Below are positions 8,311 through 17,845 of a DNA stretch of 64,000 bases, one piece after another (the first letter of the stretch is position 1; each line of letters starts with the position of its first letter). Made by a program: the position numbers and the translations under genes. Origin of the DNA: Herbaspirillum sp. WKF16 (lineage in GTDB: Bacteria; Pseudomonadota; Gammaproteobacteria; Burkholderiales; Burkholderiaceae_D). The DNA lies in the NCBI RefSeq assembly GCF_028993615.1, contig NZ_CP118632.1, positions 4,340,001 to 4,404,000 of the forward strand. Direction: 5' to 3'. The notes below the pieces were generated by a model. It searched no databases, was not told the origin of the DNA, and saw nothing but the letters and a program-made list of their open reading frames with translations.

Positions 8311-9354
8311 ATGCGCACCGCAAGCCATCCCCAAACCCTGCTGCATCCTGCCCTGCCCGGCCTGGCCCTGGCCGGCGCCGTAGCCTGGGCCGCCATGCGC
8401 CTGGGCGACATCCCCTGGCTGCAAGAACATGGCTTCTCGGCCCTGACGGTGGCCATCGTGCTGGGCATCCTGCTGGGCAATACGCTCTATCCGCGGCTGG
8501 CAGCGCCCTGTGGCGAAGGCGTGAAGCTCTCCAAGCAGACGCTGCTGCGCGCCGGCATCATCCTGTATGGATTTCGCCTGACCTTCCAGGATATCGCCCA
8601 CGTCGGCGTGACCGGCGTGGCGGTCGATGCCGCGATGCTGCTCTCGACCTTCGGCCTGGCCTGGCTGGCCGGCGTGAAGCTGCTCAAGCTCGACCGCGAT
8701 GCCGCGCTCCTGATCGGCGCGGGCAGCTCGATCTGCGGCGCGGCGGCGGTGATGGCGACCGAACCGGTGCTGCGCGCCCGCAGCGAGCAGGTGACGGTCG
8801 CCATCTCGACCGTGGTGATCTTCGGCTCGCTGGCGATCTTCCTCTATCCGCTGCTCTACACGCTGCAGGCCGAACCGGTGTGGGGCGTGCGCCTGCCCGA
8901 CTTCGGCATCTACATCGGCTCGACCGTGCATGAGGTGGCGCAGGTGCTGGCCGCGGCGCGCTCGATCGACCAGCACACCGCCGACGTCGCGGTAATCACC
9001 AAGATGGTCCGCGTGATGATGCTGGCGCCCTTCCTCCTGATGCTGTCGATGAAGGCCGGCGCCGCGCCGGGCGGGCAGCGCGGCAAGCTGTCGATCCCCT
9101 GGTTTGCCTTCGCCTTCATCGGCGTGGTGCTGCTCAACTCCTTCCTGCCGCTGCCGGCCGCGCTGAACCAGATCGTGCTGCAGGCCGACACCTTCATGCT
9201 GGCCATGGCGATGGCGGCGCTGGGCCTGACCACCCACCTTTCGGCGATCCGCAATGCCGGCATCAAGCCGCTGCTGCTGGGCGCGATCCTGTTCGGCTGG
9301 CTGGTGGCGGGTGGGGCGCTGATCAACGGCGCGCTGGGACGGCTGCTGGGCTGA
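8311..9354 (+). CDS. YeiH-family putative sulfate exporter, inner membrane
   Basis: 347 aa with about ten hydrophobic segments. Family marks include GILLGNTLYPRL, RAGIILYGFRLTFQDI and the GAGSSICGAAAVMA stretch shared by YeiH/UPF0324 proteins. The ATG at 8311 is preferred over the in-frame GTG at 8299 because GGAGAG stands 5-6 nt before it. The gene is divergent from a LysR regulator and ends before a strong terminator, so it forms a monocistronic regulated unit. The family is annotated as a putative sulfate or sulfite exporter; transport has not been shown for most members. Confidence 0.88.
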   Translation: MRTASHPQTLLHPALPGLALAGAVAWAAMRLGDIPWLQEHGFSALTVAIVLGILLGNTLYPRLAAPCGEGVKLSKQTLLRAGIILYGFRLTFQDIAHVGVTGVAVDAAMLLSTFGLAWLAGVKLLKLDRDAALLIGAGSSICGAAAVMATEPVLRARSEQVTVAISTVVIFGSLAIFLYPLLYTLQAEPVWGVRLPDFGIYIGSTVHEVAQVLAAARSIDQHTADVAVITKMVRVMMLAPFLLMLSMKAGAAPGGQRGKLSIPWFAFAFIGVVLLNSFLPLPAALNQIVLQADTFMLAMAMAALGLTTHLSAIRNAGIKPLLLGAILFGWLVAGGALINGALGRLLG

Positions 9355-9371
9355 AGCCTCGCCGCAAAAGG

Positions 9372-9406
9372 AAAAGGCGCGGACCATGACGGTCCGCGCC
9401 TTTTTT
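9372..9406. terminator. Bidirectional terminator
   Basis: GGCGCGGACC-ATGAC-GGTCCGCGCC forms a perfect stem flanked by A and T runs on both sides. It lies between the convergent YeiH-like and SRPBCC genes and can serve both. Confidence 0.92.
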
Positions 9407-9428
9407 CATCGGGTCCGGAAGCGACGCC

Positions 9429-9899
9429 TCAGTGCAGCTCGCCGCGCACGGTCAGCTCGCGGATCACGCGCACCGTGTCGATGTCGGCCTCCTTGTAGGC
9501 CGAGCGGCGGAACTCGTTGTAGAAGGCCTCGCTGCTGTCTCCGGTGTCGGGCTGGCCGTCGTCGTATTCGAAGCGCACGAACAGCACGCCCTCCTGCGGC
9601 TCCTCGATGGTCATGCTCATGCGCGAGGCGGCGATCTCGCCCTGGGCCGGCACCTCGTAGAGCACCTGGATCTGCGGCAGGTAGGTGACCTTGTCGCGGA
9701 TCACCAGCTCGCCGTAGCGCAGCTCGCGGCGCACGCTGTCGAGGCTCTTGTCGTCGAGGCGGCAGTCGTCCAGGTGCGGCATGAACAGCTTGGGCGCCTC
9801 GGCGCGCATGATCAGTCCGCGCCACAGCTGCTCGCGCGTCAAGGGGTCGATCAACGGGTTCAGGGGATCGTTGATCTGGATGAGATGGTTGAATTTCAT
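9429..9899 (-). CDS. SRPBCC/AtaL-like (DUF1857) protein
   Basis: 156 aa from the ATG at 9899. The segments MKFNHLIQINDPLNPLIDPL and LTREQLWRGLIMRAEAP fit the DUF1857/AtaL-like group of the START/SRPBCC fold, which has a hydrophobic ligand pocket. No catalytic motif is recognised. Longer in-frame starts to 10046 would run into the rep promoter and have atypical composition, so I reject them. It is divergent from rep. Function unknown; the family name is moderately sure. Confidence 0.75.
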   Translation of the reverse strand: MKFNHLIQINDPLNPLIDPLTREQLWRGLIMRAEAPKLFMPHLDDCRLDDKSLDSVRRELRYGELVIRDKVTYLPQIQVLYEVPAQGEIAASRMSMTIEEPQEGVLFVRFEYDDGQPDTGDSSEAFYNEFRRSAYKEADIDTVRVIRELTVRGELH

Positions 9900-9970
9900 G
9901 GTTGTGCTCGTGCCGCTCGGCATCGCCTTTCTTGTCGCCATTTTCCCATATCGGGAGCCATTGCCGGGAC

Positions 9971-9979
9971 TGATACAAT
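9971..9979 (+). promoter_or_regulatory. Extended -10 promoter candidate for rep
   Basis: TGATACAAT fits an extended -10 (TGnTATAAT) and lies 34 nt before the rep ATG. No good -35 stands at the right spacing. Confidence 0.45.
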
Positions 9980-10012
9980 GGCCCGTTTTTCCTTGTCCCC
10001 TACACGCCCCGT

Positions 10013-12085
10013 ATGTCCGCCCCCTCTTTCGGTCTGAACAAGCCACAAAGCGAAGCCGTCCATTACATGACCGGCCCTTGCCTGGTGCTGGCCGGCGCCG
10101 GTTCGGGCAAGACGCGCGTGATCACGCAGAAGATCGCGCACCTGATCGAGAACTGCGGCTACGAGTCCAAGAACATCGCGGCGCTGACCTTCACCAACAA
10201 GGCCGCGCTGGAAATGCAGGAACGCATCGCCAAGCTGCTCAAGGATCCCAAGCAGGCCAAGCACCTTACGGTGTCGACCTTCCACTCGCTGGGGGTGAAG
10301 ATCCTGCGCCAGGAGTCCAAGCATCTGGGGCTAAAGGACCGCTTTTCAATCATGGACAGCGACGATTGTTTTTCCCTGGTGCAAGAGCTGGCGGTGACGA
10401 CCGACAAGGCCATCATCCGCAACATCCAGAACTCCATCTCGCTGTGGAAGAACGGCCTGGTCGATCCGGAAGTGGCGCTGAAAAGCGCGCAGACCGAAGA
10501 CGAAGCTCAGGCCGCGCGCATCTTCCGCAGCTACGTCGCCACCCTGAAGGCCTACCAGGCGGTCGACTTCGACGACCTGATCCGCCTGCCGGTGGAGCTG
10601 TTCCAGCGCAACGAGGAAGTGCGCGACCGCTGGCAGCGCAAGCTGCGCTACCTGCTCATCGATGAATACCAGGACACCAATACCTGCCAGTACGAACTGG
10701 TGAAGCTGCTGGTGACCGGCGTGGGCAAGAAACCCATGTTCACCGCCGTGGGCGACGACGACCAGGCCATCTACGCCTGGCGCGGCGCCACCATCGAGAA
10801 CCTCAAGAACCTGGGCGTGGACTTCCCCAACCTGCACCTGATCAAGCTGGAGCAGAACTACCGCTCCAGCACCCGCATCCTGCAGGCGGCCAACGCGGTG
10901 ATCTCCAACAACCCCAAGCTGTTCGACAAGACCCTGTGGTCCGAGCATGGGCTGGGCGATCCGATTTCCGTGATGGCGATGGACGACGAGGAATCCGAGG
11001 CCGACCAGATCGCGATCTCGCTGTCGGCGCACCGCTTCGAGCGGCGCGCCAAGTTCGCCGACTACGCCATCCTGTACCGCGGCAACCACCAGGCGCGCAT
11101 CCTGGAAAAGTCGCTGCGCCGCGAGCGCATTCCTTATGTGATGTCCGGCGGCCAGAGCTACTTCGACCGCGCCGAGATCAAGGACATCATCGCCTACCTG
11201 CGCCTGATCGCCAACCAGGACGACGACCCCGCCTTCATCCGCGCCGTCACCACGCCGCGCCGCGGCGTCGGCCAGGCCACGCTGGAAGTGTTGGGCACGC
11301 TGGCCGGCCAGTGGCAATGCTCGCTGTTCGAGGCGGTCTACAAGGGCGGCCTGGAAGACAAGCTGACCGATCGCCAGCTGCTGCCGCTGCGCAAGTTCTG
11401 CGACTTCATCAACAGCCTGGAGTCGCGCGCCACCCGCCCCGGCCCGTCGGGCAGCGGCGAGAACGCCGGCAAGGTTCTCGACGACATGATGGAGGCCATC
11501 AACTACGAGTTCTACCTCTACGACAGCTTTGAGGAGCGCGCCGCGCAAGCGCGCTGGCAGAACGTGGTGGACTTCACCAACTGGTTGAAGGAACGCGCCT
11601 GCGGCGGACGCGACCGCGACGGCGACGAGAAGAACCTGCTCGAGATCACGCAGATGGTGGCGCTGATGAGCATGCTCGAAGGCAAGGACGAAGAGCAGGA
11701 CGCGGTGCGCATGTCGACCCTGCACGCCTCCAAGGGGCTGGAGTTCCCGCACGTGTTCCTGGTGGGCGTGGAAGAAGGCATCCTGCCGCACAAGGGCGAC
11801 CCCGACACCCCGCCCGAGGCCGCTGCGGCGCGCGTGGAAGAAGAACGACGCCTGATGTACGTGGGCATCACCCGCGCGCAGCGCACGCTGCACCTGTCGT
11901 GGTGCAAGCGCCGCAAGCGCGCCAAGGAAATCATCGAGTGCCAGATCTCGCGCTTCGTCAAGGAGATGCGCCTGGATGAAGGCACCGCCATTGTCCAGGA
12001 AGAGGAAAAGATCACGCCGCAGGCGCGCCTGGCCAACCTCAAGGCGCTGCTGCAAAAACCCAAGGCGACGCCCGACCCGGCCTGA
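10013..12085 (+). CDS. rep: ATP-dependent DNA helicase Rep
   Basis: 690 aa, a UvrD/Rep superfamily 1A helicase. Motif I is LAGAGSGKTRV, motif Ia ALTFTNKAALEM, motif II LLIDEYQDTN, motif III GDDDQAIYAWRGA, motif IV EQNYRSSTRI, and late motifs appear in RMSTLHASKGLEF and RLMYVGITRA. The protein lacks the long C-terminus of UvrD and RecB and matches Rep in length (about 670 aa). It is a 3'-5' motor acting at replication forks, removing proteins and helping restart. It is divergent from the SRPBCC gene and transcribed alone. Confidence 0.93.
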   Translation: MSAPSFGLNKPQSEAVHYMTGPCLVLAGAGSGKTRVITQKIAHLIENCGYESKNIAALTFTNKAALEMQERIAKLLKDPKQAKHLTVSTFHSLGVKILRQESKHLGLKDRFSIMDSDDCFSLVQELAVTTDKAIIRNIQNSISLWKNGLVDPEVALKSAQTEDEAQAARIFRSYVATLKAYQAVDFDDLIRLPVELFQRNEEVRDRWQRKLRYLLIDEYQDTNTCQYELVKLLVTGVGKKPMFTAVGDDDQAIYAWRGATIENLKNLGVDFPNLHLIKLEQNYRSSTRILQAANAVISNNPKLFDKTLWSEHGLGDPISVMAMDDEESEADQIAISLSAHRFERRAKFADYAILYRGNHQARILEKSLRRERIPYVMSGGQSYFDRAEIKDIIAYLRLIANQDDDPAFIRAVTTPRRGVGQATLEVLGTLAGQWQCSLFEAVYKGGLEDKLTDRQLLPLRKFCDFINSLESRATRPGPSGSGENAGKVLDDMMEAINYEFYLYDSFEERAAQARWQNVVDFTNWLKERACGGRDRDGDEKNLLEITQMVALMSMLEGKDEEQDAVRMSTLHASKGLEFPHVFLVGVEEGILPHKGDPDTPPEAAAARVEEERRLMYVGITRAQRTLHLSWCKRRKRAKEIIECQISRFVKEMRLDEGTAIVQEEEKITPQARLANLKALLQKPKATPDPA

Positions 12086-12363
12086 CCCCGGCCGGCGCGC
12101 GAGAATATTTCCGCTGACACAAGATTGTGCGTCGGATTCTCCCGCCAAACCGCGCGGCCGATGTTGAAAACCTGGCAAGGCCGCCGCCCCGGACAGAATT
12201 TATTTACGGATTTCGCCGGCAATTGCCCGCCTGCGGCGCTCAGCGGTTTACAATTTCGCCTGCTAAAAAATCGCATGGTTTCAAACGAGAAACTTCGGCC
12301 GCCGCGCATGCCGCGCGACCGCGCGCGATCCGCTCAACCATTCAATCCTAGGAAGTCTCCAAG

Positions 12364-13173
12364 ATGATCAAGATGTTTTCCCGCCACGCCCGCGCGCTGG
12401 CGCTGACCGCCGGCTTCGTCGGCATGCTGGGCCTGGCCGCCTGCGGCAAGCAGGAAGACAAGCCCGCCGCCGCGCCGCAAGTCGCCGCGCAGCCGCGCGT
12501 CTACCGCGTCGGCGTGGAGTCGGCGTATGCGCCGTTCTCCTCGGAAAACGAGCAGAAGACCGTGGTCGGCTTCGACATCGACGTCATGAAGGCGCTGGCC
12601 AAGAAGATCGGCATCGAGGTGAAGTTCGTGCCGACCCCGTTCGAGAGCATCTTCAACTCCCTGGCCCAGGGCGACCTGGACCTGCTGATCTCGGCCATCA
12701 CCATCACCGAGGAACGCAAGAAATCGGTCAGCTTCTCCGACCCGTATTTCGTGGCGACCCAGGCCATCGCCGTGCCGGCCAACGACACCAAGGTCACCAA
12801 GATGGATGACCTGAAGACGCTGACGGTGGGCACCCAGAGCGGCACCTCCGGCGACGACCTGGTGCAGCAGGTGCTGGGCAAGAACAGCGCCAAGATCAAG
12901 CGCTTCGAGTCCACCCCGCTGGCGCTGAAAGAGCTGGAAGGCGGCGGCGTCGATGCCGTGGTAGCCGACGAGCCGGTGGTGAAGAACTACATCGCCAACA
13001 ACCCCAACAGCAAGCTGCGCACCGTCAACGACAGCGCCTTCCCCAAGGAAGACTATGGCGTTGCCGTGCGCAAGGACGATCCGGAACTGCTGGCCAAGGT
13101 CAACAAGGGCCTGGCCGAGATGAAGGCCGACGGCAGCTTTGCCGCCATCAACGCGCAATACTTCGGCAAGTAA
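12364..13173 (+). CDS. Amino-acid ABC transporter substrate-binding lipoprotein
   Basis: 269 aa. A lipoprotein signal ends at LGLAAC (Cys27), then a bacterial extracellular solute-binding family 3 domain begins (YRVGVESAYAPFSSENEQK, VGFDIDVMKALAKKIG, GDLDLLISAITITEERKKS). Binding proteins of this type take up polar amino acids. A Shine-Dalgarno-like AGGAAG precedes the ATG. The permease gene follows 91 nt later; no ATPase gene is adjacent. The substrate is not decided by sequence alone. Confidence 0.9.
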   Translation: MIKMFSRHARALALTAGFVGMLGLAACGKQEDKPAAAPQVAAQPRVYRVGVESAYAPFSSENEQKTVVGFDIDVMKALAKKIGIEVKFVPTPFESIFNSLAQGDLDLLISAITITEERKKSVSFSDPYFVATQAIAVPANDTKVTKMDDLKTLTVGTQSGTSGDDLVQQVLGKNSAKIKRFESTPLALKELEGGGVDAVVADEPVVKNYIANNPNSKLRTVNDSAFPKEDYGVAVRKDDPELLAKVNKGLAEMKADGSFAAINAQYFGK

Positions 13174-13264
13174 TCGCCAGGCAGGTGGATGACGACGGCG
13201 GCCCATGCCGCCGTCGCGTCTTTTCCGGAACCCGTTTTCACCTCACCCACCACTAGAGTCCGCC

Positions 13265-14008
13265 ATGGATTTCCGCTGGAGCATCATTGAAGGCTATGCG
13301 CCGCTGTTCGCCAAGGGCGTCCTGATGACGCTGCAGGTGTCGCTGATCAGCATCGCGGTCGGCTGCCTGATCGGCCTGCTGGTGGGCATGCTGCGCCTGT
13401 CGGAAGTGCGCCACGGCATGTGGAAATGGCCGCTGCGGGCCGGCCGCTGGATCGCCGGCTTCTACGTCGCCTTCTTCCGCGGCACGCCGCTGTTCGTGCA
13501 GATCATGCTGATCCACTTCGCGCTGATGCCGGCGCTGGTGCATCCCGAACACGGGCTGCTCATCTCGGGCGAACTGGCGCGCGTCATCAAGCAGGACTAC
13601 GGCGCCTTCCTGTCGGGCACGGTGGCGCTCTCGCTCAATGCCGGCGCCTATATCTCCGAGATCTTCCGCGCCGGCATCCAGTCGATCGAGCGCGGCCAGT
13701 CCTACGCCGCCGCCAGCCTGGGCATGAACTATGGCTTGACGATGCGCTACGTGGTGCTGCCGCAGGCCTTCCGCCGCATGCTGCCGCCGCTGGGCAACGA
13801 GGCCATCACCCTGCTCAAGGATTCCTCGCTGGTCTCGGCCATCGGCCTGGCCGAACTGGCCTACGCCGCGCGCACGGTGGCCGGGACCTACGCCCGCTAC
13901 TGGGAACCCTACATCACCATTTCGGTGGTCTATTTCGCCATGACCATCTGCCTGGCGCTGGTGGTGGCGCGCCTGGAACACAAATACAGCGCGCCGCATC
14001 GCCGTTGA
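13265..14008 (+). CDS. Amino-acid ABC transporter permease (His/Glu/Gln/Arg type)
   Basis: 247 aa, an inner-membrane permease of the HisM/GlnP family. The N-terminal transmembrane segment (GVLMTLQVSLISIAVGCLIG) and the EAA-loop region (EIFRAGIQSIERGQSYAAAS, followed by LPQAFRRMLPPLGNEAI) are clear. The ATG at 13265 is preferred because upstream in-frame sequence is not permease-like. It pairs with the lipoprotein gene upstream. The ATP-binding subunit must be encoded elsewhere or shared. Confidence 0.92.
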   Translation: MDFRWSIIEGYAPLFAKGVLMTLQVSLISIAVGCLIGLLVGMLRLSEVRHGMWKWPLRAGRWIAGFYVAFFRGTPLFVQIMLIHFALMPALVHPEHGLLISGELARVIKQDYGAFLSGTVALSLNAGAYISEIFRAGIQSIERGQSYAAASLGMNYGLTMRYVVLPQAFRRMLPPLGNEAITLLKDSSLVSAIGLAELAYAARTVAGTYARYWEPYITISVVYFAMTICLALVVARLEHKYSAPHRR

Positions 14009-14054
14009 CGCTGCCGCCGTGATGCAGGGGCGCGCGGGCGGTATCATTGCGCGC

Positions 14055-15341
14055 ATGACCACTATGCAGAATCCTCCTTCTCTTCCCCCTGGCCGCCGCG
14101 TCGCCGTGATTGGCGCCGGCCCGGCCGGCCTGATGGCCGCCGAGGTCCTGGCGCGCCATGGCGCCGCCGTGGACGTCTACGACGCCATGCCCTCGGCCGG
14201 CCGCAAGTTCCTGCTGGCCGGCCGCGGCGGCATGAACATCACCCATTCCGAACCCCAGCCCGATTTCCTGCCGCGCTATGGCAATCGCCGCGAACAACTG
14301 GCGCCCTTCATCCGCCGCTTCGACGCCGACCGCCTGCGCGCCTGGATCCACGAGCTGGGCATCGAGACCTTCATCGGCAGCTCGGGCCGCGTGTTCCCGC
14401 TGGAGATGAAGGCCGCGCCGCTCTTGAGGGCCTGGCTGCATCGCCTGCGCGAGGCCGGCGTGCGCTTCCACATGCGCCACCGCTGGCTGGGCTGGGACGA
14501 CGACGGCGCGCTGCGTTTGTCCACGCCCGACGGCGCGCTGCGCGCGCAAGCCGACGCCGTGGTGCTGGCGCTGGGCGGGGCCAGCTGGCCGCGCCTGGGA
14601 TCCGACGGCGCCTGGGCGCCATTGCTGCGGGACAAGCAGGTCGCCGTGGCGCCCCTGCAGCCCTCCAACTGCGGCTTCGACGCCGATTGGAGCGAACACC
14701 TGCGCGAGCGCTTCGCCGGCGAACCGGTCAAGCCGGTGGCGGCCAGCGTAGCCCTGCCCAGCGGCGGCATGCAGAACCGCCGCGGCGAATTCATCGTCAC
14801 CGCCGAAGGTATCGAGGGCGGCCTGGTCTATGCGCTCTCGGCCGCCCTGCGCGACGCCATTGCCGCCGATGGCTCGGCGCGCCTCTACCTGGATTTGCTG
14901 CCCGACTGGCCCCTGGAAAAAGTGCAAACCGAGCTGGCCCACCCGCGCGGTGCGCGCTCCATGTCCAGCCACCTGCAAAGCCGCCTGCACCTCAAGGGAG
15001 TGAAGGCGGCGCTGCTGCGCGAGATCGTCAGCAAGGACGATTTCGCCGATGCCGCCAGGCTGGCGCGCGCCATCAAGGCGCTGCCGCTGACGCTACTGCG
15101 CGCGCGCCCGATCGCCGAGGCCATCAGCAGCGCCGGCGGCGTCAGCTTCGAGGCGCTGGACGACGCGCTGATGCTGCGCGCCCTGCCCGGCGTGTTCTGC
15201 GCCGGCGAGATGCTGGACTGGGAGGCGCCCACCGGGGGCTATCTGCTCACCGCGTGCTTCGCCACCGGCCACGCCGCCGGGGCGGGTGTATTACACTGGC
15301 TGTCCGCAGAAAAACGGCCGCAAGAGGAGCCCAGCAAGTGA
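14055..15341 (+). CDS. BaiN/HI0933-family FAD-dependent oxidoreductase
   Basis: 428 aa. An N-terminal dinucleotide-binding motif (VAVIGAGPAGLMAAEVLA) is followed by AGRKFLLAGRGGMNITHSE, a hallmark of the HI0933/YhiN/BaiN flavoproteins, and by a C-terminal GEMLDWEAPTGGYLLTACFA that completes the FAD site. The start is uncertain: ATG at 14055 is used, but 14019 and 14064 are in frame and none has a strong ribosome site. The stop overlaps the slyX GTG start. The physiological substrate is unknown for most members. Confidence 0.87.
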   Translation: MTTMQNPPSLPPGRRVAVIGAGPAGLMAAEVLARHGAAVDVYDAMPSAGRKFLLAGRGGMNITHSEPQPDFLPRYGNRREQLAPFIRRFDADRLRAWIHELGIETFIGSSGRVFPLEMKAAPLLRAWLHRLREAGVRFHMRHRWLGWDDDGALRLSTPDGALRAQADAVVLALGGASWPRLGSDGAWAPLLRDKQVAVAPLQPSNCGFDADWSEHLRERFAGEPVKPVAASVALPSGGMQNRRGEFIVTAEGIEGGLVYALSAALRDAIAADGSARLYLDLLPDWPLEKVQTELAHPRGARSMSSHLQSRLHLKGVKAALLREIVSKDDFADAARLARAIKALPLTLLRARPIAEAISSAGGVSFEALDDALMLRALPGVFCAGEMLDWEAPTGGYLLTACFATGHAAGAGVLHWLSAEKRPQEEPSK

Positions 15342-15547
15342 GCAGCGAAGACCGCATCATCGACATTGAAATGAAACTGGCGCACCAGGAACACCTGGTG
15401 GACGAGCTCAACCAGGCGGTGTTCCGCCAGCAGCAGAAGATCGACGAGCTGGAGATGCTGCTGGGCGCGCTGGCCAAGCGTTTCCGCGAATTGTCCGACG
15501 CCGGCCAGGATCGCGCCGCCGCCAACGAGAAGCCGCCGCATTACTGA
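15338..15547 (+). CDS. slyX: SlyX-like coiled-coil protein
   Basis: 69 aa starting at a GTG that overlaps the stop of the upstream flavoprotein gene (GTGA). A good Shine-Dalgarno (AAGAGGAG) lies about 10 nt upstream. The sequence is almost entirely a heptad-type helix (DIEMKLAHQEHLVDELNQAV, then a second helix), matching the short SlyX family. It is probably translationally coupled to the upstream gene. The biochemical role of SlyX is not known. Confidence 0.88.
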   Translation: MSSEDRIIDIEMKLAHQEHLVDELNQAVFRQQQKIDELEMLLGALAKRFRELSDAGQDRAAANEKPPHY

Positions 15548-15592
15548 TTCCCGCGCCATCACCGCCTGCGCATCCCGCGTCCTGCCGCCGCC

Positions 15593-16750
15593 ATGGATCC
15601 CGACCGCCGCCGCATCGCCCACCTCGACATGGACGCGTTCTATGCCTCGGTGGAACTGCTGCGCTATCCCGAGCTGCGCGGCCAGCCGGTGGTGATCGGT
15701 GGCGGCTCGGCGGCCCGGCCGGTCGAGCTGCCGGACGGCGGTCGCCAGTATTTCCGCATGCGCGACTACGCCGGGCGCGGCGTGGTCACCACCTCCACCT
15801 ACGAGGCGCGCGCACTGGGCGTGTTCTCCGCCATGGGCATCATGAAGGCGGCGCAGCTGGCGCCGGACGCCGTCCTGCTGCCGACCGACTTCGAGGCCTA
15901 CCGCAAGTATTCGCGCCTGTTCAAGGAGGCGGTGGTGGGCATCGCGCCGCAGATCGAGGATCGCGGCATCGATGAGATCTACATCGACCTCACGCCTTGG
16001 AGCGACAACGTCGAGGAAGTAGCCCGCAGCATCAAGGAAGCAGTGCGCGCGGCCACCTCGCTGACCTGCTCCATCGGCGTGGCGCCCAACAAGATGCTGG
16101 CCAAGATCTCCTCCGAGCTGGACAAGCCCGACGGGCTGACCATCCTGGCCCGCGCCGACATCGAGCGTCGCATCTGGCCGCTGCCGGCGCGCAAGATCAA
16201 CGGCATCGGCCCCAAGGCAGCCGAAAAGCTGGCCGCGCTGGGCATCGAGACCGTGGCGCACCTGGCGCAGGCCGAGCCGGAGTTGCTGCGCGCGCACTTC
16301 GGCCGCAGCTATTCGGAATGGCTGGGCCGCGTGGCGGCGGGCGTCGACGAGCGGCCGGTGCAGACCTCCTCCGAACCCAAGTCGATCAGCCGCGAGACCA
16401 CCTTCGAGCGCGACCTGCACGCGCGCGCAGACCGCGCCCGCCTGGGCGAGATCTTCACCGCCCTGTGCGTGAAGGTGGCCGACGACCTCAAGCGCAAGGG
16501 CTATCTCGGCCGCACCATCGGCATCAAGCTCAAGTACGCCGATTTCCATGGCGTCACGCGCGACGTCACGCTGCCGGCGCCGACCGGCGACGCCGCCGTG
16601 ATCCGCCAGGCTGCCGGCGAATGCCTCAAGCGCGTGCCGCTGGAAAAGAAGCTGCGCCTGCTGGGCGTGCGGGTCGGCGCGCTCTGCAAGAAAGAGGAAC
16701 TGGCCGACGCGCCGGGCGCGGCGCAGGGCGAATTGCCGTTCTCTTCCTGA
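15593..16750 (+). CDS. dinB: DNA polymerase IV (Y-family)
   Basis: 385 aa. The first catalytic carboxylate motif is [12 protein letters not shown], the second lies in [11 protein letters not shown], and the helix-hairpin-helix region reads [19 protein letters not shown] little-finger domain follows. Residues about 36-62 hold a short insertion ([13 protein letters not shown]) relative to E. coli DinB, as seen in some proteobacterial homologues. The protein copies past damaged bases at low fidelity. I see no LexA box close to the start. It is 45 nt after slyX. Confidence 0.94.
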   Translation: MDPDRRRIAHLDMDAFYASVELLRYPELRGQPVVIGGGSAARPVELPDGGRQYFRMRDYAGRGVVTTSTYEARALGVFSAMGIMKAAQLAPDAVLLPTDFEAYRKYSRLFKEAVVGIAPQIEDRGIDEIYIDLTPWSDNVEEVARSIKEAVRAATSLTCSIGVAPNKMLAKISSELDKPDGLTILARADIERRIWPLPARKINGIGPKAAEKLAALGIETVAHLAQAEPELLRAHFGRSYSEWLGRVAAGVDERPVQTSSEPKSISRETTFERDLHARADRARLGEIFTALCVKVADDLKRKGYLGRTIGIKLKYADFHGVTRDVTLPAPTGDAAVIRQAAGECLKRVPLEKKLRLLGVRVGALCKKEELADAPGAAQGELPFSS

Positions 16751-16848
16751 GTTGCGGCCGCCGCGAAAATTATCGGCCCGCGTGGACAATCCGACATCGC
16801 CCGGGCAAGGGCACGCTGGTAAAATGCATCCTTTTGCCCCGGAACGTT

Positions 16849-17775
16849 ATGTGGTTTAAGAACCTCCAGATCTATCGCCTGCCCGCACCATGGGCGATCA
16901 CCGCCGACGAGCTCGAATCCCATCTCGCCCCACAGGCATTCACCGCCTGCCCAAGCCTGGAAATGCAGAGCCAGGGCTGGGTCTCGCCGCGCAACAACGA
17001 GAAGCTGGTGCACGTGGTCAACCGCCAGCTGCTGCTGCAGCTCTCCACCGAAAAGAAATTGCTGCCCTCCAGCGTGATCAACCAGGTCACCAAGGCGCGC
17101 GCGGCCGAACTGGAAGAGCAGCAAGGCTTCCCGCCCGGCCGCAAGCAGACCAAGGAGCTGAAGGAACAGGTCACCGACGAGCTGCTGCCGCGCGCCTTCT
17201 CGGTCGTGCGCAGCACCTGGGTGTGGATCGACCCGGTCAACGGCTGGCTGCTGGTCGACGCCGGCAGCCCCGGCAAGGCAGAGGAAGTATTGAAGCTGCT
17301 GTTCAAGGCAATCCCCAAGTTCCCGCTGGAAAACCTGCGCACCGCCATGTCGCCCAGCGCTGCCATGACCGACTGGCTGGTCAGCGACGAAGCGCCGAAC
17401 GGCTTCACCGTGGACCAGGACACCGAACTGCGCTCCACCGCCGAGAGCAAGGCCACCGTGCGCTACGTGCGCCACACGCTGGAGGCCGACGACATCCGTC
17501 GCCACATCGAGTCCGGCAAGCAGTGCACGCGCCTGGCGCTGACCTGGGCCGACAAGGTCTCCTTCGTGCTGACCGACAACCTGTCGGTCAAGCGCGTGGC
17601 GCCGCTGGATGTGCTGAAGGAAGACACCGACATGACCGGCAAGAACGACGACGAGCGCTTCGACGGCGACTTCATGCTCATGAGCGGCGAATTGTCCAAG
17701 CTGCTGGCGGCGCTGGTGGATGCGCTGGGCGGACAGCTGAAGGAAAACGACGGCGCGCTGGCGCAGGCCGCGTAA
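16849..17775 (+). CDS. rdgC: Recombination-associated protein RdgC
   Basis: 308 aa, close to the usual 303. The start [11 protein letters not shown] is characteristic, and the body carries [20 protein letters not shown] and the segment [17 protein letters not shown] conserved in RdgC. The protein forms a ring dimer on DNA and modulates RecA. It is separated by 98 nt from dinB and followed by a strong terminator. Confidence 0.95.
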   Translation: MWFKNLQIYRLPAPWAITADELESHLAPQAFTACPSLEMQSQGWVSPRNNEKLVHVVNRQLLLQLSTEKKLLPSSVINQVTKARAAELEEQQGFPPGRKQTKELKEQVTDELLPRAFSVVRSTWVWIDPVNGWLLVDAGSPGKAEEVLKLLFKAIPKFPLENLRTAMSPSAAMTDWLVSDEAPNGFTVDQDTELRSTAESKATVRYVRHTLEADDIRRHIESGKQCTRLALTWADKVSFVLTDNLSVKRVAPLDVLKEDTDMTGKNDDERFDGDFMLMSGELSKLLAALVDALGGQLKENDGALAQAA

Positions 17776-17794
17776 GCGGATCCGCCGCACCGGC

Positions 17795-17830
17795 AATGAA
17801 AAACGGGAGCCTCGGCTCCCGTTTTTCATT
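17795..17830. terminator. Bidirectional terminator
   Basis: A 17-bp perfect inverted repeat around GGGAGCC-TC-GGCTCCC is flanked by A5 and T5 runs, between the convergent rdgC and TetR genes. Confidence 0.93.
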
Positions 17831-17845
17831 GGCTCTCCGCCATGT

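Noticed and set aside
9900..10046. Extended start of the SRPBCC gene
   Set aside because: It overlaps the rep start and promoter and its extra residues look random; the ATG at 9899 begins the conserved domain.
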